A stretch of DNA of 64,000 nucleotides from Streptomyces phaeolivaceus (GCF_009184865.1 NZ_CP045096.1:1178001-1242000), one strand, 5' to 3'; positions 37,077 to 46,247 are shown, numbered from the stretch's first letter. Numbers and translations: made by a program. The notes: a model not told the origin generated them from the letters alone.

Positions 37077-37145
37077 GCTGCGGGTTCGTCGTGGCTGGTC
37101 GCGCCCGCGCGGCGGAGCCGCATATGGATACAGCCCCGCGCCCCT
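37077..37145. repeat. Dispersed intergenic repeat, copy 2
   Basis: Shares CGGCGGAGCCGCATAT and ACAGCCCCGCGCCCCT with the copy at 1644-1714, in the same order and spacing. The adjacent CGCGCCCCTGACGGGGCGCG (37137-37156) forms a hairpin that can serve as terminator for bioD and the convergent regulator gene. Confidence 0.7.
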
Positions 37146-37164
37146 GACGGGGCGCGGCCCGGCG

Positions 37165-39318
37165 TCAGCCCTCCCGCTCCCCCAGCAGCCTCACCAACTC
37201 GATCCTCGACCTGATCCCCAACCGCGAGAAAACCCCCCGCAGATGGTGATCGATCGTGCGCGGGCTGAGCAGCAGCCGCGAGGCGATCTCCCGGTTCGTG
37301 GCACCGTCCGCCGCCATGCGGGCGATCATCAGCTGCTGGGCGGTGAGCCGGGCCGCGAGGTCCTCCGCGGCGGGCGCGGCGGCGGCGCGCTCCCCCAGGG
37401 CCCGGAGTTCCGCGCGGGCCTGGGCCGCGCAGTGCGGGGAGCCGAAGTGGTCGAAGGCCTCCAGCGCGCTGTGCAGCCGGTCGCGGGCCTCGGTGCGGTT
37501 GCGGAGACGACGCAACGCGCTGCCGAACAACAGTTCCGTACGGGCGCGTTCGAAGTCGCGGGTGCCGGAGGCGTGCAGGTCGAGCGCGGTGCGGTAGTGC
37601 TCGACGGCCTCCTCCCCGGTGGCGAGGAGGGCCCGGCAGCGGGCGCTGAGGGCGAGGTCGTCGGCGCTGCGGACGGTACGGGCCCAGCGGTCGTAGTCGG
37701 CGTGCGCGGCTACGGCCACCCGGGTCTCGCCGGTGCGGACGGCGGCCTCGACGTAGTGCGGGGTGGCGATGTGCCGGATGGCCCGGTGTCCGTGTCCGGG
37801 GCCGAAGCCGGCCAGCGCGCGGAGGCGGGCGGCGGAGGCGGCGTACCGGCCGGTGCTCAGGTCGAGGAAGGCGAGCGCGAACATGGCGAGCGCGGCGGGC
37901 AGTCCGAGGCCGCGCTCCAGGGCGTACGCGCGGGTGGACTCGGCGCGTTCCCGGCACACCTGTTCGTCGCCGGTGACGGCGGCGAACATCGCGAGGGCGG
38001 CCTGGAGGTGGCAGGCGCCGTTGTCCTGCCCGGTGGCGTACGCCTGGCGCAGGGCGTCCAGGGCGGCGGCCTCGGTGGCCTTGGGGCGCCCGGTCCAGAA
38101 CTCGGCGTAGGCCCGGAACTCCATGGCCTGCGGCACGCTCACGGTGTCGCCCCGGGCCCGTGCGGAGGCGGCGGCGCGGGCGGTGGCGGTGAAGGCGCGG
38201 GTGTGGTCGCCGAGGAGGAGGGCGGCGATCCCGGAGTGGATGAGCCGGGTGGGGTCGCCGCCGGGGCCGCAGCGTCCGGCGGCGGCTTCGAGGACGTCCC
38301 GGGCGTCGTCGTAGCGTCCCTCGAACGCGGCGGCGAGCGCGCCGAGGGTGCTGGGCGGCAGGATGCCGAGCGCGTCGGCGACGGCGGCGGCCTCCCGGCA
38401 GCGGCGGAGGTCCCCGGTGTAGATGGCGGCCTCGGTGGCTCGTGCCAGCAGATGCGCGGACCGGTCCGGGGTGTGGTCGCCGACGTGCCGGACGGTGGCG
38501 GTGAGCAGGGCGTCGAAGGCCTCGGCGGCGTTTCCGGCACGCAGGGCGAGCAGTCCGGCGAGGGCGTCGTCGGCGGTGGCGGCGACGAGGCGGCGGGCCC
38601 GGTCTCCGTCGCCCGACCGCCAGGCCTCGGCGGCGGCCTGGGCGAGCAGGGGCGTGCGTTCGGCGGGTTCGGGGGTGAGCGTGGCGGCGCGTTCGGCGAG
38701 GGCGGAGGCGAGGGCGGGGTCGCCGATGGCACGTGCCACCCGTGCCGCCAGGCGGAGTTCGCCTGCGAGGCGGCGGCTGGGGCCGAGGGCGGCGGCGGCC
38801 CGGTGCCAGGACCGGCCGGGTCTCTCGCCCTCGCCGTTGAGGACGGCGGCGAGAAGGCGGTGGGCCTCGCGCCGGTCGGCCATGGACGCGGACTCGTAGA
38901 CGGCGATCCGGGTCCAGGCGTCCCGGAAGACGATGCCCTGGGCGGTGGCGTGCGCGAGGCCCGCCGCCTCGGCGGTGTCGAGGGGGCGGGTGTCGAGGCG
39001 GGCCGCCGTGACGGCCCGCGCGTAGGCGTGCGTGGGCACGGGGTGCTGGTCGGCGGCGGCGAGGAGCAGCAGGAAGCGGGTGTCGCCGGGCAGGGCCCGG
39101 ACGTCCCGCCGGTGGGTGCGCAGCAGGGTGGGGGCCAGTGCCAGGGGTTCGGCGGGGAGCGGGTCGAGGCCCGTGAGCTGGCGTCGGGTGAGGGCGGCGG
39201 CGAGTTCCGCGGCGGCGCGGGGGTCGCCGTGGGCGGCGTGCAGCAGGCGTACGCGCACGCCTTCGGACAGCGTGGGCACTTGGGCCGACGCTGCGTTCGG
39301 GCTCGACCACACGTTCAT
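37165..39318 (-). CDS. LuxR-family regulator, LAL-like but without the ATPase domain
   Basis: About 717 residues. The C terminus holds a LuxR helix-turn-helix (LTAQQLMIARMAADGATNREIASRLLLSPRTIDHHLRGVFSRLGI). The body (about residues 15-640) is a helical repeat region like that of large LAL (MalT-like) regulators. No Walker A or B motif is present. The N-terminal sequence HAAHGDPRAAAELAAALT corresponds to what normally follows the ATPase. The start is uncertain. ATG 39318 is used, but the frame is open to GTG 39381, and neither has a ribosome site. The divergent gene is a secreted lipase, and a 26-bp palindrome lies between them, recalling LipR/LipA-type activation. Confidence 0.82.
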   Translation of the reverse strand: MNVWSSPNAASAQVPTLSEGVRVRLLHAAHGDPRAAAELAAALTRRQLTGLDPLPAEPLALAPTLLRTHRRDVRALPGDTRFLLLLAAADQHPVPTHAYARAVTAARLDTRPLDTAEAAGLAHATAQGIVFRDAWTRIAVYESASMADRREAHRLLAAVLNGEGERPGRSWHRAAAALGPSRRLAGELRLAARVARAIGDPALASALAERAATLTPEPAERTPLLAQAAAEAWRSGDGDRARRLVAATADDALAGLLALRAGNAAEAFDALLTATVRHVGDHTPDRSAHLLARATEAAIYTGDLRRCREAAAVADALGILPPSTLGALAAAFEGRYDDARDVLEAAAGRCGPGGDPTRLIHSGIAALLLGDHTRAFTATARAAASARARGDTVSVPQAMEFRAYAEFWTGRPKATEAAALDALRQAYATGQDNGACHLQAALAMFAAVTGDEQVCRERAESTRAYALERGLGLPAALAMFALAFLDLSTGRYAASAARLRALAGFGPGHGHRAIRHIATPHYVEAAVRTGETRVAVAAHADYDRWARTVRSADDLALSARCRALLATGEEAVEHYRTALDLHASGTRDFERARTELLFGSALRRLRNRTEARDRLHSALEAFDHFGSPHCAAQARAELRALGERAAAAPAAEDLAARLTAQQLMIARMAADGATNREIASRLLLSPRTIDHHLRGVFSRLGIRSRIELVRLLGEREG

Positions 39319-39382
39319 GGGGGGTGGTGGCGAGCGACGCGGAAGGTGCGGGGGATTCACCGGAGTCACCACACCCATCACG

Positions 39383-39408
39383 TTACTGGCGGGTTAACCG
39401 ACCAGTAA
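39383..39408. promoter_or_regulatory. 26-bp imperfect palindrome between LuxR regulator and lipase
   Basis: The arms TTACTGG and CCAGTAA flank a centre containing GGTTAACC. Comparing the 26-mer with its reverse complement leaves 22 of 26 positions matching. It is a good operator candidate about 80 bp before the lipase ATG. Confidence 0.65.
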
Positions 39409-39487
39409 AGACCGGCGATTTCGCCGATGCGGCGCGCGTAGACCCGCCCCGACACTCCTGGCAACCCCACCCGTTTCAGGAGGCACC

Positions 39488-40174
39488 ATGCAGCGCCGCA
39501 TGCTCCGTGCCGCCACGGCTCTCTCCGCCGTGGCCACGACGCTCCTTCTGTCGCTCACCTTCTCCGCTTCCCCCGCGCGGGCCGCCGCCCACAACCCGGT
39601 CGTCTTCGTGCACGGACTGAGCAGTTCGTCCAGCAGCTGGGACGAATGGGTCTCCTACTTCAAGGAGGACGGTTACACCGCCTCGGAGCTGTACGCCTGG
39701 TCGTACGACTGGGGCAAGTCGAACGTGACGACGGCCCGGCAGCTGCAGACCAAGATCCAGAGCGTGCTCGCCTCGACCGGCGCCGCCAAGGTCGACCTGG
39801 TCGTCCACTCGATGGGCGCGCTCAACTCCCGCTACTACCTGAAGAATCTCGGCGGGACGGCGTACGTGGACGACTTCGTCTCGACGGCCGGTGTCAACCA
39901 CGGGACGACCGTGGCCGGTTGGTGCCGGTGGCTCTACACGTCCTGCTCGGAGATGTACACCGGCAGTTCGTTCCTGACCTCGCTCAACTCCGGTGACGAG
40001 ACCCCGGGCAGCGTCTCGTACGCCAGCTACTGGTCGAACTGCGATGAAGCGCTCACCCCGGACACCACCGCGATCCTCAGTGGCGCCACCAACGTCGGGG
40101 TCGGGTGCGTCTCGCACACCGACATGAACAACGACCACGGTGTGTACGACCGGGTCCGGGCCTTCATCGCCTGA
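39488..40174 (+). CDS. Secreted triacylglycerol lipase (lipase class 2)
   Basis: A 228-residue precursor. The signal peptide ends near [26 protein letters not shown] is the oxyanion-hole region. The nucleophile Ser lies in [26 protein letters not shown] is typical of the class 2 / EstA group. The catalytic His is probably in [13 protein letters not shown] near the C terminus. Four Cys residues suggest disulphides, as expected for an extracellular enzyme. The start has GGAGG in a CAGGAGGCACC context. Probably controlled by the divergent LuxR-type regulator. Confidence 0.9.
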   Translation: MQRRMLRAATALSAVATTLLLSLTFSASPARAAAHNPVVFVHGLSSSSSSWDEWVSYFKEDGYTASELYAWSYDWGKSNVTTARQLQTKIQSVLASTGAAKVDLVVHSMGALNSRYYLKNLGGTAYVDDFVSTAGVNHGTTVAGWCRWLYTSCSEMYTGSSFLTSLNSGDETPGSVSYASYWSNCDEALTPDTTAILSGATNVGVGCVSHTDMNNDHGVYDRVRAFIA

Positions 40175-40223
40175 CCGGGCGCCGGGCGCACGGGCCGCCG
40201 GCGCGGCGCACCGCGCTCCCCCA

Positions 40224-40264
40224 CACCCGTCGCACAGTCGTTCCCCACGGCTGTGCGACGGGTG
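40224..40264. terminator. Hairpin terminator after the lipase
   Basis: Perfect 14-bp arms CACCCGTCGCACAG and CTGTGCGACGGGTG around a 13-nt loop. Confidence 0.8.
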
Positions 40265-40321
40265 AGCCGGTGCTTCCCGGGGGACAATCGCGGTATCTGC
40301 CGTCCTCTTCGGGAGGTCCTC

Positions 40322-41026
40322 ATGGCCCGCGCCCGCGCCACGAAGGACGCCGTGCACCACCCCCTCTTCGCCCGGTTCTACGCCAGACTCAGCGTGTCGG
40401 CGGAGCCGAGGATCGGGCCGCTGCGCGACGAGCTGCTCGAAGGGCTCTCGGGGCGGGTGATCGAGATCGGCGCCGGGAACGGTCTGAACTTCGCGCGCTA
40501 CCCGGGCACGGTCTCGGAGGTGGTGGCGATCGAACCGGAGCACTCCCTGCGGCGGTTGGCCCTGGAGTCCGCCCTGCGCGCCGACGTGCCCGTGGACGTG
40601 GTGCCGGGCGCGGCGGAGGCGCTGCCGGTGAAGAGCGAGGCCTTCGACGCGGCCGTGGTGTCGTTGGTGCTGTGCAGCGTGCGGGACGTCCGGCGCTCAC
40701 TGAACGAGGTGCGGCGGGTGCTGCGCCCCGGTGGTGAGCTGCGGTTCTTCGAGCACGGCCGGGGCGGCGGAGGGGCGATGCGGACGACCCAGCGGGTGCT
40801 GGACGGTTCGGTGTGGCCGCTGCTGTTCGGCGGCTGCCATGTGTCCCGTGATCCGGTCGCCGTGATGCGGGCCGCCGGCTTCGAGGTCGGGCCGGTCCGT
40901 GAGGTGCTGGTGCCCGAGCAGGGGCCGCGGCTGCCCAGTTCCTACTGTGTGCTGGGCCGGGCCCGGCGGCCCGGTGCCCCGGAGTCCACCGGTCTCACAG
41001 ACTCCACTGGCGCAGCTCCCGGGTGA
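40322..41026 (+). CDS. Class I SAM-dependent methyltransferase
   Basis: A 234-residue methyltransferase of the Methyltransf_11/UbiE-like group. Motif I is VIEIGAGNGLNFARY, motif II ends VVAIEPEHSLRRLA, and AVVSLVLCSVRDVRRSLNEVRRVLRPGGEL carries motifs IV-VI. The substrate is not predictable. The C-terminal region WPLLFGGCHVSRDPV resembles thiol or METTL7-like methyltransferases. ATG 40322 follows GGGAGG. Its last 32 bp overlap the end of the convergent toxin gene. Confidence 0.85.
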   Translation: MARARATKDAVHHPLFARFYARLSVSAEPRIGPLRDELLEGLSGRVIEIGAGNGLNFARYPGTVSEVVAIEPEHSLRRLALESALRADVPVDVVPGAAEALPVKSEAFDAAVVSLVLCSVRDVRRSLNEVRRVLRPGGELRFFEHGRGGGGAMRTTQRVLDGSVWPLLFGGCHVSRDPVAVMRAAGFEVGPVREVLVPEQGPRLPSSYCVLGRARRPGAPESTGLTDSTGAAPG

Positions 41027-41369
41027 TCTCGTGCACGCTGGCCTCGCCGCTCTTGACCAGTCGGGCCAGTTCACGCACCTGCTCGGCGGTGGTGACGACC
41101 TTGACGCCGCTGGCCACGAGATAGCCGTAGGCGACGGCGGAGGCGAACAGCGCGTTGGAGCGCTCCAGCGCCGGGATGTGCAGCAGGACCTGGAGGAGGG
41201 CGGCGGCGCGGGCGTGCGGGGTGTCGTAGACGGCGACGTCGAAGATCTGGGCCTCGTGCCGGGCGACGGCCGCGACGAGGGCGCCCCAGTCGGTGACCTG
41301 GGGGTCCCCGGGTGTCTTGCGTTCGGCGACCATCAGGAGCCAGGCGAGGTCGATGCGGAGCTGGCTCAA
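40995..41369 (-). CDS. Fic/Doc-like toxin component, degenerate active-site motif
   Basis: A 124-residue all-helical protein that looks like a short Fic/Doc relative. The helix pair HIPALERSNALFASAVAYGYLVASGV aligns with the HPFxxGNKRTAxxAAxxFLxxNG region. The catalytic His, Phe and GN residues are not conserved: HPF is replaced by IPA and GNKR by ERSN. So either the toxin is inactive or it uses another chemistry. It starts with TTG 4 bp after the antitoxin stop, the usual antitoxin-toxin order. Confidence 0.65.
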   Translation of the reverse strand: MSQLRIDLAWLLMVAERKTPGDPQVTDWGALVAAVARHEAQIFDVAVYDTPHARAAALLQVLLHIPALERSNALFASAVAYGYLVASGVKVVTTAEQVRELARLVKSGEASVHEITRELRQWSL

Positions 41370-41373
41370 GGGA

Positions 41374-41613
41374 TCAGCGACGTCCCTCGCGCCGGCCCTC
41401 GGGCTCGGTGCCGAACTCCTCGGCGAACACCGCCTCGTACTGCTTCATGAAGTCGGCGGCTGACTCGACGAAGGTGTGGCCCGCCTCGCCGGTGTCCTGC
41501 CGGACCAGTTCCTCGATGTACCGGTTCACACTCATCCCGCGCTCCAGGGCTCGTTCACGGGCGACACGGGCCGTGTCCTCATCCACCCGTACGTTCAGCT
41601 GGGTCTTGGCCAT
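41374..41613 (-). CDS. Ribbon-helix-helix-type antitoxin
   Basis: A 79-residue protein starting MAKTQLNVRVDEDTARVARERALERGMSVNRYIEELV, a ribbon-helix-helix (Arc/MetJ/CopG) DNA-binding fold. The C-terminal half (AADFMKQYEAVFAEEFG) is an acidic helix suited to toxin binding. It is directly followed by the Fic-like gene. Together they form a plausible autoregulated toxin-antitoxin module with the promoter in 41614-41832. Confidence 0.75.
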   Translation of the reverse strand: MAKTQLNVRVDEDTARVARERALERGMSVNRYIEELVRQDTGEAGHTFVESAADFMKQYEAVFAEEFGTEPEGRREGRR

Positions 41614-41755
41614 GGTTCGACGCTAGCGCCGGAGTGCTAGCGGAGGCAAGGGCGCCTTTGCCGCGCACGCCCCTTAGGGGCGCACTTCACGTGCCCCTTA
41701 CATCGATATCGGGAACCCGACCTGCGACGGAGACGGTCTCGGACTTCGGGAGGAT

Positions 41756-41784
41756 TTCGACTGTGCCTCGCGTCACACTAGGCT
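41756..41784 (+). promoter_or_regulatory. Candidate promoter of the ABC exporter operon
   Basis: TTCGAC (41756-41761), 17-bp spacer, TAGGCT (41779-41784), about 48 bp before the TTG start of the ATPase gene. Confidence 0.5.
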
Positions 41785-41832
41785 CGGCCGGGAACGCCCG
41801 GAATTCGAACTGGTTCGAGCCTGGAGGCCGTT

Positions 41833-42663
41833 TTGTCCACTGCTGCCGCTGAGCACACCCTCGGCCGCGCGGAAGCCGACGGTATCGCCGCCCGCGCCCG
41901 AGCCCTGACGAAGGCGTACGGCTCGGGCGAGACGACGGTGCTCGCCCTCGACTCGGTCGACGTGGACATCGCGCGCGGCCGTTTCACCGCGGTCATGGGC
42001 CCCTCGGGCTCGGGGAAGTCCACGCTGATGCACTGCCTGGCCGGGCTCGACACCGTCTCGGCCGGACAGGTATGGCTCGGGGACACCGAGATCACCGGGC
42101 TCAAGGAGCGCGATCTGACGCGGCTGCGCCGGGACCGGATCGGCTTCATGTTCCAGTCGTTCAATCTGATCCCGACGCTGAACGCGGCCGAGAACATCAC
42201 CCTGCCGATGGACATCGCGGGCAAGAAGCCCGACGAGAAGTGGCTGAACCAGGTCATCGACACGCTCGGGCTGCGGGACCGGCTCAAGCACCGGCCCTCC
42301 CAGCTCTCCGGCGGCCAGCAGCAGCGTGTCGCCTGCGCCCGCGCGCTCGTCTCCCGGCCCGAGCTGATCTTCGCCGACGAGCCGACCGGCAACCTCGACT
42401 CCCGCGCCGGGCTCGAAGTGCTCGGCTTCCTGCGCGAGGCGGTCGACCAGCTGGGCCAGACGGTCGTCATGGTCACCCACGACCCGGGCGCCGCCGCCCA
42501 CTCCGACCTGGTGCTCTTCCTCGCGGACGGACGGATCGTGGACCGCATGGAGCGGCCTTCGGCGGACGCGGTGCTCGAACGCATGCGCCTCTTTTCCGGG
42601 GGAAACCCCCAGCCCCCCGGCAGCGTACGGTCCGCCGGTCCCACCGACCTCGACAAGGGCTGA
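41833..42663 (+). CDS. ABC transporter ATP-binding protein (MacB/LolD type)
   Basis: A 276-residue ATPase. Walker A is GPSGSGKST, the Q-loop lies in FMFQSFNLIPTLNAAENI, the signature is LSGGQQQRVACARAL, Walker B is LIFADEPTGNLDS, and the H-loop is VMVTHDPGAA. The Q-loop and 'NLIPTLNAAENI' sequence place it in the MacB/LolD/FtsE group working with FtsX-fold permeases. The start is TTG with GGAGG 6 bp upstream. The permease gene begins 4 bp after the stop. The substrate is unknown; antimicrobial peptides, lipoproteins or lipids are typical. Confidence 0.93.
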   Translation: MSTAAAEHTLGRAEADGIAARARALTKAYGSGETTVLALDSVDVDIARGRFTAVMGPSGSGKSTLMHCLAGLDTVSAGQVWLGDTEITGLKERDLTRLRRDRIGFMFQSFNLIPTLNAAENITLPMDIAGKKPDEKWLNQVIDTLGLRDRLKHRPSQLSGGQQQRVACARALVSRPELIFADEPTGNLDSRAGLEVLGFLREAVDQLGQTVVMVTHDPGAAAHSDLVLFLADGRIVDRMERPSADAVLERMRLFSGGNPQPPGSVRSAGPTDLDKG

Positions 42664-42667
42664 GACC

Positions 42668-45238
42668 GTGCTCAAGGCGACCCTGCGGAGTTTCCTCGCG
42701 CACAAGGGGCGGCTGCTGCTCTCGGCGCTGGCGGTCGTGCTGTCCGTGGCGTTCGTCTCGGGCAGCCTGATCTTCTCGGACACGGTCACCCGTACCTTCG
42801 ACCGGCTCTTCGCCTCCACCTCGGCCGATGTGACCGTGGGCCCGAAGGACGACGATCTGTCGGGCCAGCTGCCGACCGGTGCCGTGGAGACCGTGCCCGC
42901 CTCGCTCGCGCAGCGGGTCGCGGGCATCGACGGCGTCGCGGACACCCATGTCGACGCGGCCGTGGAGAACGTCACGGTCGTCGACGCCGAGAACGAGTCG
43001 GTGGGTCCGACCACGGGCGCCCCCACCATCGCCACCAACTGGTACGTCACCGACCGCAGCCCCGTGAAGCTGACCGGCGGACACGCCCCGGAGGGCCCCG
43101 GCGAGGCACTGCTCGACGCGGACACCGCGAAGAACAAGGACGTGAGCATCGGCGACACCCTGACGGTGCTCGCCCAGCCGGGCTCCTTCAAGGTGAAGAT
43201 CGTCGGCATCGCCACCTTCACCACCACCAACCCCGGCGCCGCGCTGGTCTTCCTCGACACCCGGGCCGCCCAGACCGAACTGCTGGGCGACCCCGACGCC
43301 GCCACCACGATCTCGGTGACCGCCGAGCCGGGGGTGAGCGACGACGCCCTCAAGCGGCGGATCGCCGACGAGCTGGGGCCGACGGCGTACGACTACCAGA
43401 CCGCCGACGAGCAGGCCGAGTCCGCCGCCGCCTCGCTCGGCGGATTCCTCGACGTCATCAAGTACGTGATGCTCGGCTTCGCCGGGATCGCGACACTCGT
43501 CGGGGTCTTCCTCATCGTCAACACCTTCTCCATGCTCATCGCCCAACGCACCCGCGAACTGGGCCTGTTGCGCGCGCTGGGCGCCGACCGGCGGCAGGTG
43601 CGGCGGTCGGTGCTCACCGAGGCCGCGCTCCTCGGCCTGGTCGGGTCGACGCTCGGCCTGGCCGCGGGCATCGCGCTGGCCTTCGGGCTGATCGAGCTGA
43701 TGGGCGCCTTCGGGATGAACCTCAGCTCGGCCGAGATGGTGATCGGCGTGGGCACGCCCATCGCGGCGTACGTCGTCGGGCTGGGCGTCACCTTCGTGGC
43801 GGCCTACCTCCCGGCGCGCCGGGCGTCGACCGTGTCCCCGATGGCGGCGCTCTCGGACGCCGAGATCGCCGGAGTGGGACGGCCACTGAAGGTGCGCGCG
43901 ATCGTCGGCGGGGTCGTCGGGGCGGCCGGTGCCGCCGCGCTCGCGGGCTGCGCGCTGTCGACGGACACGGGTACGGCGGCCTCCCTGCTCGGCCTCGGCG
44001 TGGTCCTCACCCTCATCGCGACGGTCATCGCGGGACCGCTGCTCGTACGTCCGGTCATCCGGGTCCTCGGCGGCGCGTTCCCCGCGCTGTTCGGCTCCGT
44101 GGGCCGGATGAGCCAGCGCAACGCCCTGCGCAACCCGCGCCGGACCGGGGCCACCGCCGCCGCGCTGATGGTGGGGATCGCGCTGGTCGGCGGGATGTCC
44201 GTGGCGAGCGCGTCGATGACCAAGTCCTTCGACGACGAGATCGACAAGACCCTCGGCGCCGACTTCGTCATCCAGAACCAGAACTTCATGCCGTTCCCGC
44301 AGGAGGTCACCGACAAGGTCCGCGCCACGGACGGCGCCGGCCTGGTCGTACGGCAGCGGTTCACCCCGGTGGAGGTACGGCTGCCGGACGGCGACCGGAT
44401 CGAGACGACCGCCTCGGCCTACGACCCGGACCTCGACGAGGTCGCCAACGTCACCTACGCCGAGGGCGACAGCGCCGCCGCGCTGGCGGACGGCGCCCTC
44501 GCGATGGACGTGGACTTCGCGCGGGAGCACGACGTGAAGGTGGGCAGCACGATCCCGGTCCGCTTCCCCGCCGGGAAGAGCGCCGAGCTGAAGGTGGCCG
44601 CGCTCACCGACCAGGACACCGCCGACGGCTTCGGCATGCAGGGCGGGCTGTACTTCGGGATGGGCACCATCGAGAAGTACGTGCCCGACGGCCAGGACTC
44701 GTCGCTGTACGTGAACGCCGGCTCGGGCGTCGGCGCCGACGAGCTGCGCGCCGACCTGGAACGGACCCTGGACGCCTATCCCCAGGTCCAGGTCCGCGAC
44801 CAGGCCGACTACAAGGAGCTGATCCGCAACCAGATCGCCGTACTCCTCTATCTGGTCTACGCGCTGCTCGGCCTGGCGATCGTCATCGCGGTGCTCGGCG
44901 TGGTCAACACCCTCGCCCTGTCGGTGGTCGAGCGCACCCGGGAGATCGGGCTGCTGCGCGCGATCGGGCTGGCCCGGCGGCAGCTGCGGCGGATGATCCG
45001 GCTGGAGTCGGTGATGATCGCCGTGTTCGGCGCGGTCCTCGGCCTCGCGCTGGGCCTGGTCTGGGGCGTGTGTGTGCAGCAGGTGCTGGCGCTGCAGGGC
45101 ATGAAGGCGCTGGCGATCCCGTGGGGCACGGTCGTCGCCGTGGTGGTCGGCTCGGCGGTGGTGGGTGTCGTGGCGGCCCTGCTGCCCGCGCTGCGCGCCT
45201 CCCGGATGAACGTGCTGGCGGCCATCGCGCACGAATGA
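42668..45238 (+). CDS. FtsX-like ABC permease (856 aa, duplicated)
   Basis: The membrane partner of the preceding ATPase. It is a tandem duplication of the MacB_PCD plus FtsX unit. An N-terminal helix (RLLLSALAVVLSVAFVSGS) and external domain are followed by three helices (about 255-400), then two more helices, a second external domain (about 510-700) and three C-terminal helices beginning LLYLVYALLGLAIVIAVLG. Both FtsX modules contain the VVNTxxxxVxxRTRExGLLRAxG pattern. Lipid or peptide extrusion is likely. The GTG start is coupled to the ATPase stop. Confidence 0.92.
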   Translation: MLKATLRSFLAHKGRLLLSALAVVLSVAFVSGSLIFSDTVTRTFDRLFASTSADVTVGPKDDDLSGQLPTGAVETVPASLAQRVAGIDGVADTHVDAAVENVTVVDAENESVGPTTGAPTIATNWYVTDRSPVKLTGGHAPEGPGEALLDADTAKNKDVSIGDTLTVLAQPGSFKVKIVGIATFTTTNPGAALVFLDTRAAQTELLGDPDAATTISVTAEPGVSDDALKRRIADELGPTAYDYQTADEQAESAAASLGGFLDVIKYVMLGFAGIATLVGVFLIVNTFSMLIAQRTRELGLLRALGADRRQVRRSVLTEAALLGLVGSTLGLAAGIALAFGLIELMGAFGMNLSSAEMVIGVGTPIAAYVVGLGVTFVAAYLPARRASTVSPMAALSDAEIAGVGRPLKVRAIVGGVVGAAGAAALAGCALSTDTGTAASLLGLGVVLTLIATVIAGPLLVRPVIRVLGGAFPALFGSVGRMSQRNALRNPRRTGATAAALMVGIALVGGMSVASASMTKSFDDEIDKTLGADFVIQNQNFMPFPQEVTDKVRATDGAGLVVRQRFTPVEVRLPDGDRIETTASAYDPDLDEVANVTYAEGDSAAALADGALAMDVDFAREHDVKVGSTIPVRFPAGKSAELKVAALTDQDTADGFGMQGGLYFGMGTIEKYVPDGQDSSLYVNAGSGVGADELRADLERTLDAYPQVQVRDQADYKELIRNQIAVLLYLVYALLGLAIVIAVLGVVNTLALSVVERTREIGLLRAIGLARRQLRRMIRLESVMIAVFGAVLGLALGLVWGVCVQQVLALQGMKALAIPWGTVVAVVVGSAVVGVVAALLPALRASRMNVLAAIAHE

Positions 45239-45287
45239 TGTACTCGCCGGGATGTCGGCTCAAGTCCCTTGCAGTTGAGGAGAGTTC

Positions 45288-46169
45288 ATGCCGCGCCCGT
45301 TCCGTTTCGGAGTCAGTCTGCTCAGCCCCACGTCGGGAGAGGAGTGGCGCGCCAAGTGCCGCAGGGCCGAACAGCTCGGGTACGACGTGATCCTGGTCCC
45401 GGACCATCTGGGCATGCCGGCCCCGTTCCCGTCGCTGGTCGCGGCGGCGGAGGCGACCGAGCGGCCACGGCTCGGCACGTTCGTGCTCAACGCGGGCTTC
45501 TGGAACCCGACGCTGCTGGCCCGCGAGGTCGCCACCACGGACGCGCTGACCGGCGGGCGGCTGGAACTGGGGCTCGGCACCGGGTACGTACCGGCCGAGC
45601 ACGAGAAGGCCGGGCTGCCCTGGGGGTCGGCGGGCGAGCGGGTGGACCATCTGCTGCGTACGGTCGAGGAGTTGGACCGGCTGTTCGGCTCCGAGGAGCA
45701 CCAGCCGCGGCCCGCGCAGCGGCCCCGGGTGCCGTTGCTCGTCGGCGCCAACGGTGACCGGATGCTGCGGATCACCGCCGAGCACGCGGACATCGCGGCG
45801 TTCACGGGCGCGCGGACGGTGGCGGGCGGCACGCTGGAGGCGCTGACCGCCGGGGAACTCGACGAACGGGTGGGCCGCTACCAGGAGTTCGCGGCCGGGC
45901 GGAAGGAACCCGCCGAACTGAACCTGCTGATCCAGATCGTCGAACTGACCGAGGACCGCGGCGCCGCCGTGCGGCCGTGGCTCGGCCATCTCCCGAGCCT
46001 CGACGAGGAGCAGGTCCTCCAGCTGCCGCTGGTCCTCGTCGGGACGCTGGAGGAGATCGTCGAACAGGTGCTGGCGCAGCGCGAGCGGTACGGATTCTCG
46101 TATCTGACCGTCCTGGAGCCGAACATGGAGGTCTTCGCGAAGGTGGTCGAGGCGCTGCGGGGCCGGTGA
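45288..46169 (+). CDS. LLM-class F420-dependent oxidoreductase
   Basis: A 293-residue TIM-barrel flavin/deazaflavin enzyme of the luciferase-like monooxygenase family. It starts FRFGVSLLSPTSGEEWRAKCRRAEQLGYD, followed by PDHLG, FVLNAGFWNPTLLAREVATTDALTGGRLELGLGTGY-type strands (about residues 65-100) and LLVGANGDRMLRI. The TIGR03621-like actinobacterial subgroup fits the length. The substrate is unknown. It lies 49 bp after the permease and has its own GAGGAGAG site, so it may be co-transcribed. Confidence 0.87.
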   Translation: MPRPFRFGVSLLSPTSGEEWRAKCRRAEQLGYDVILVPDHLGMPAPFPSLVAAAEATERPRLGTFVLNAGFWNPTLLAREVATTDALTGGRLELGLGTGYVPAEHEKAGLPWGSAGERVDHLLRTVEELDRLFGSEEHQPRPAQRPRVPLLVGANGDRMLRITAEHADIAAFTGARTVAGGTLEALTAGELDERVGRYQEFAAGRKEPAELNLLIQIVELTEDRGAAVRPWLGHLPSLDEEQVLQLPLVLVGTLEEIVEQVLAQRERYGFSYLTVLEPNMEVFAKVVEALRGR

Positions 46170-46247
46170 CCGCGGGTGGGCCGTGCCGTCCCTGTCCGGA
46201 TTCTGGAATTCCAGGTCCGCCGGCCGGCCCCGTGATCGGATCGGTTC

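Noticed and set aside
36859..39408. An 849-codon plus-strand frame over the LuxR regulator.
   Set aside because: Composition is Gly/Gln/Glu-rich as in antisense frames of GC-rich genes. The minus-strand frame carries a clear LuxR HTH.
41805..41825. GGTTCGAGC-like string considered as a tRNA T-loop.
   Set aside because: No acceptor, D- or anticodon-arm could be built around it. No tRNA was recognised anywhere in the window.
41634..41852. A 72-codon plus-strand ORF between the antitoxin and ABC genes.
   Set aside because: It contains the presumed promoter and ribosome site of the ABC operon, has no ribosome site of its own and no protein-like composition.
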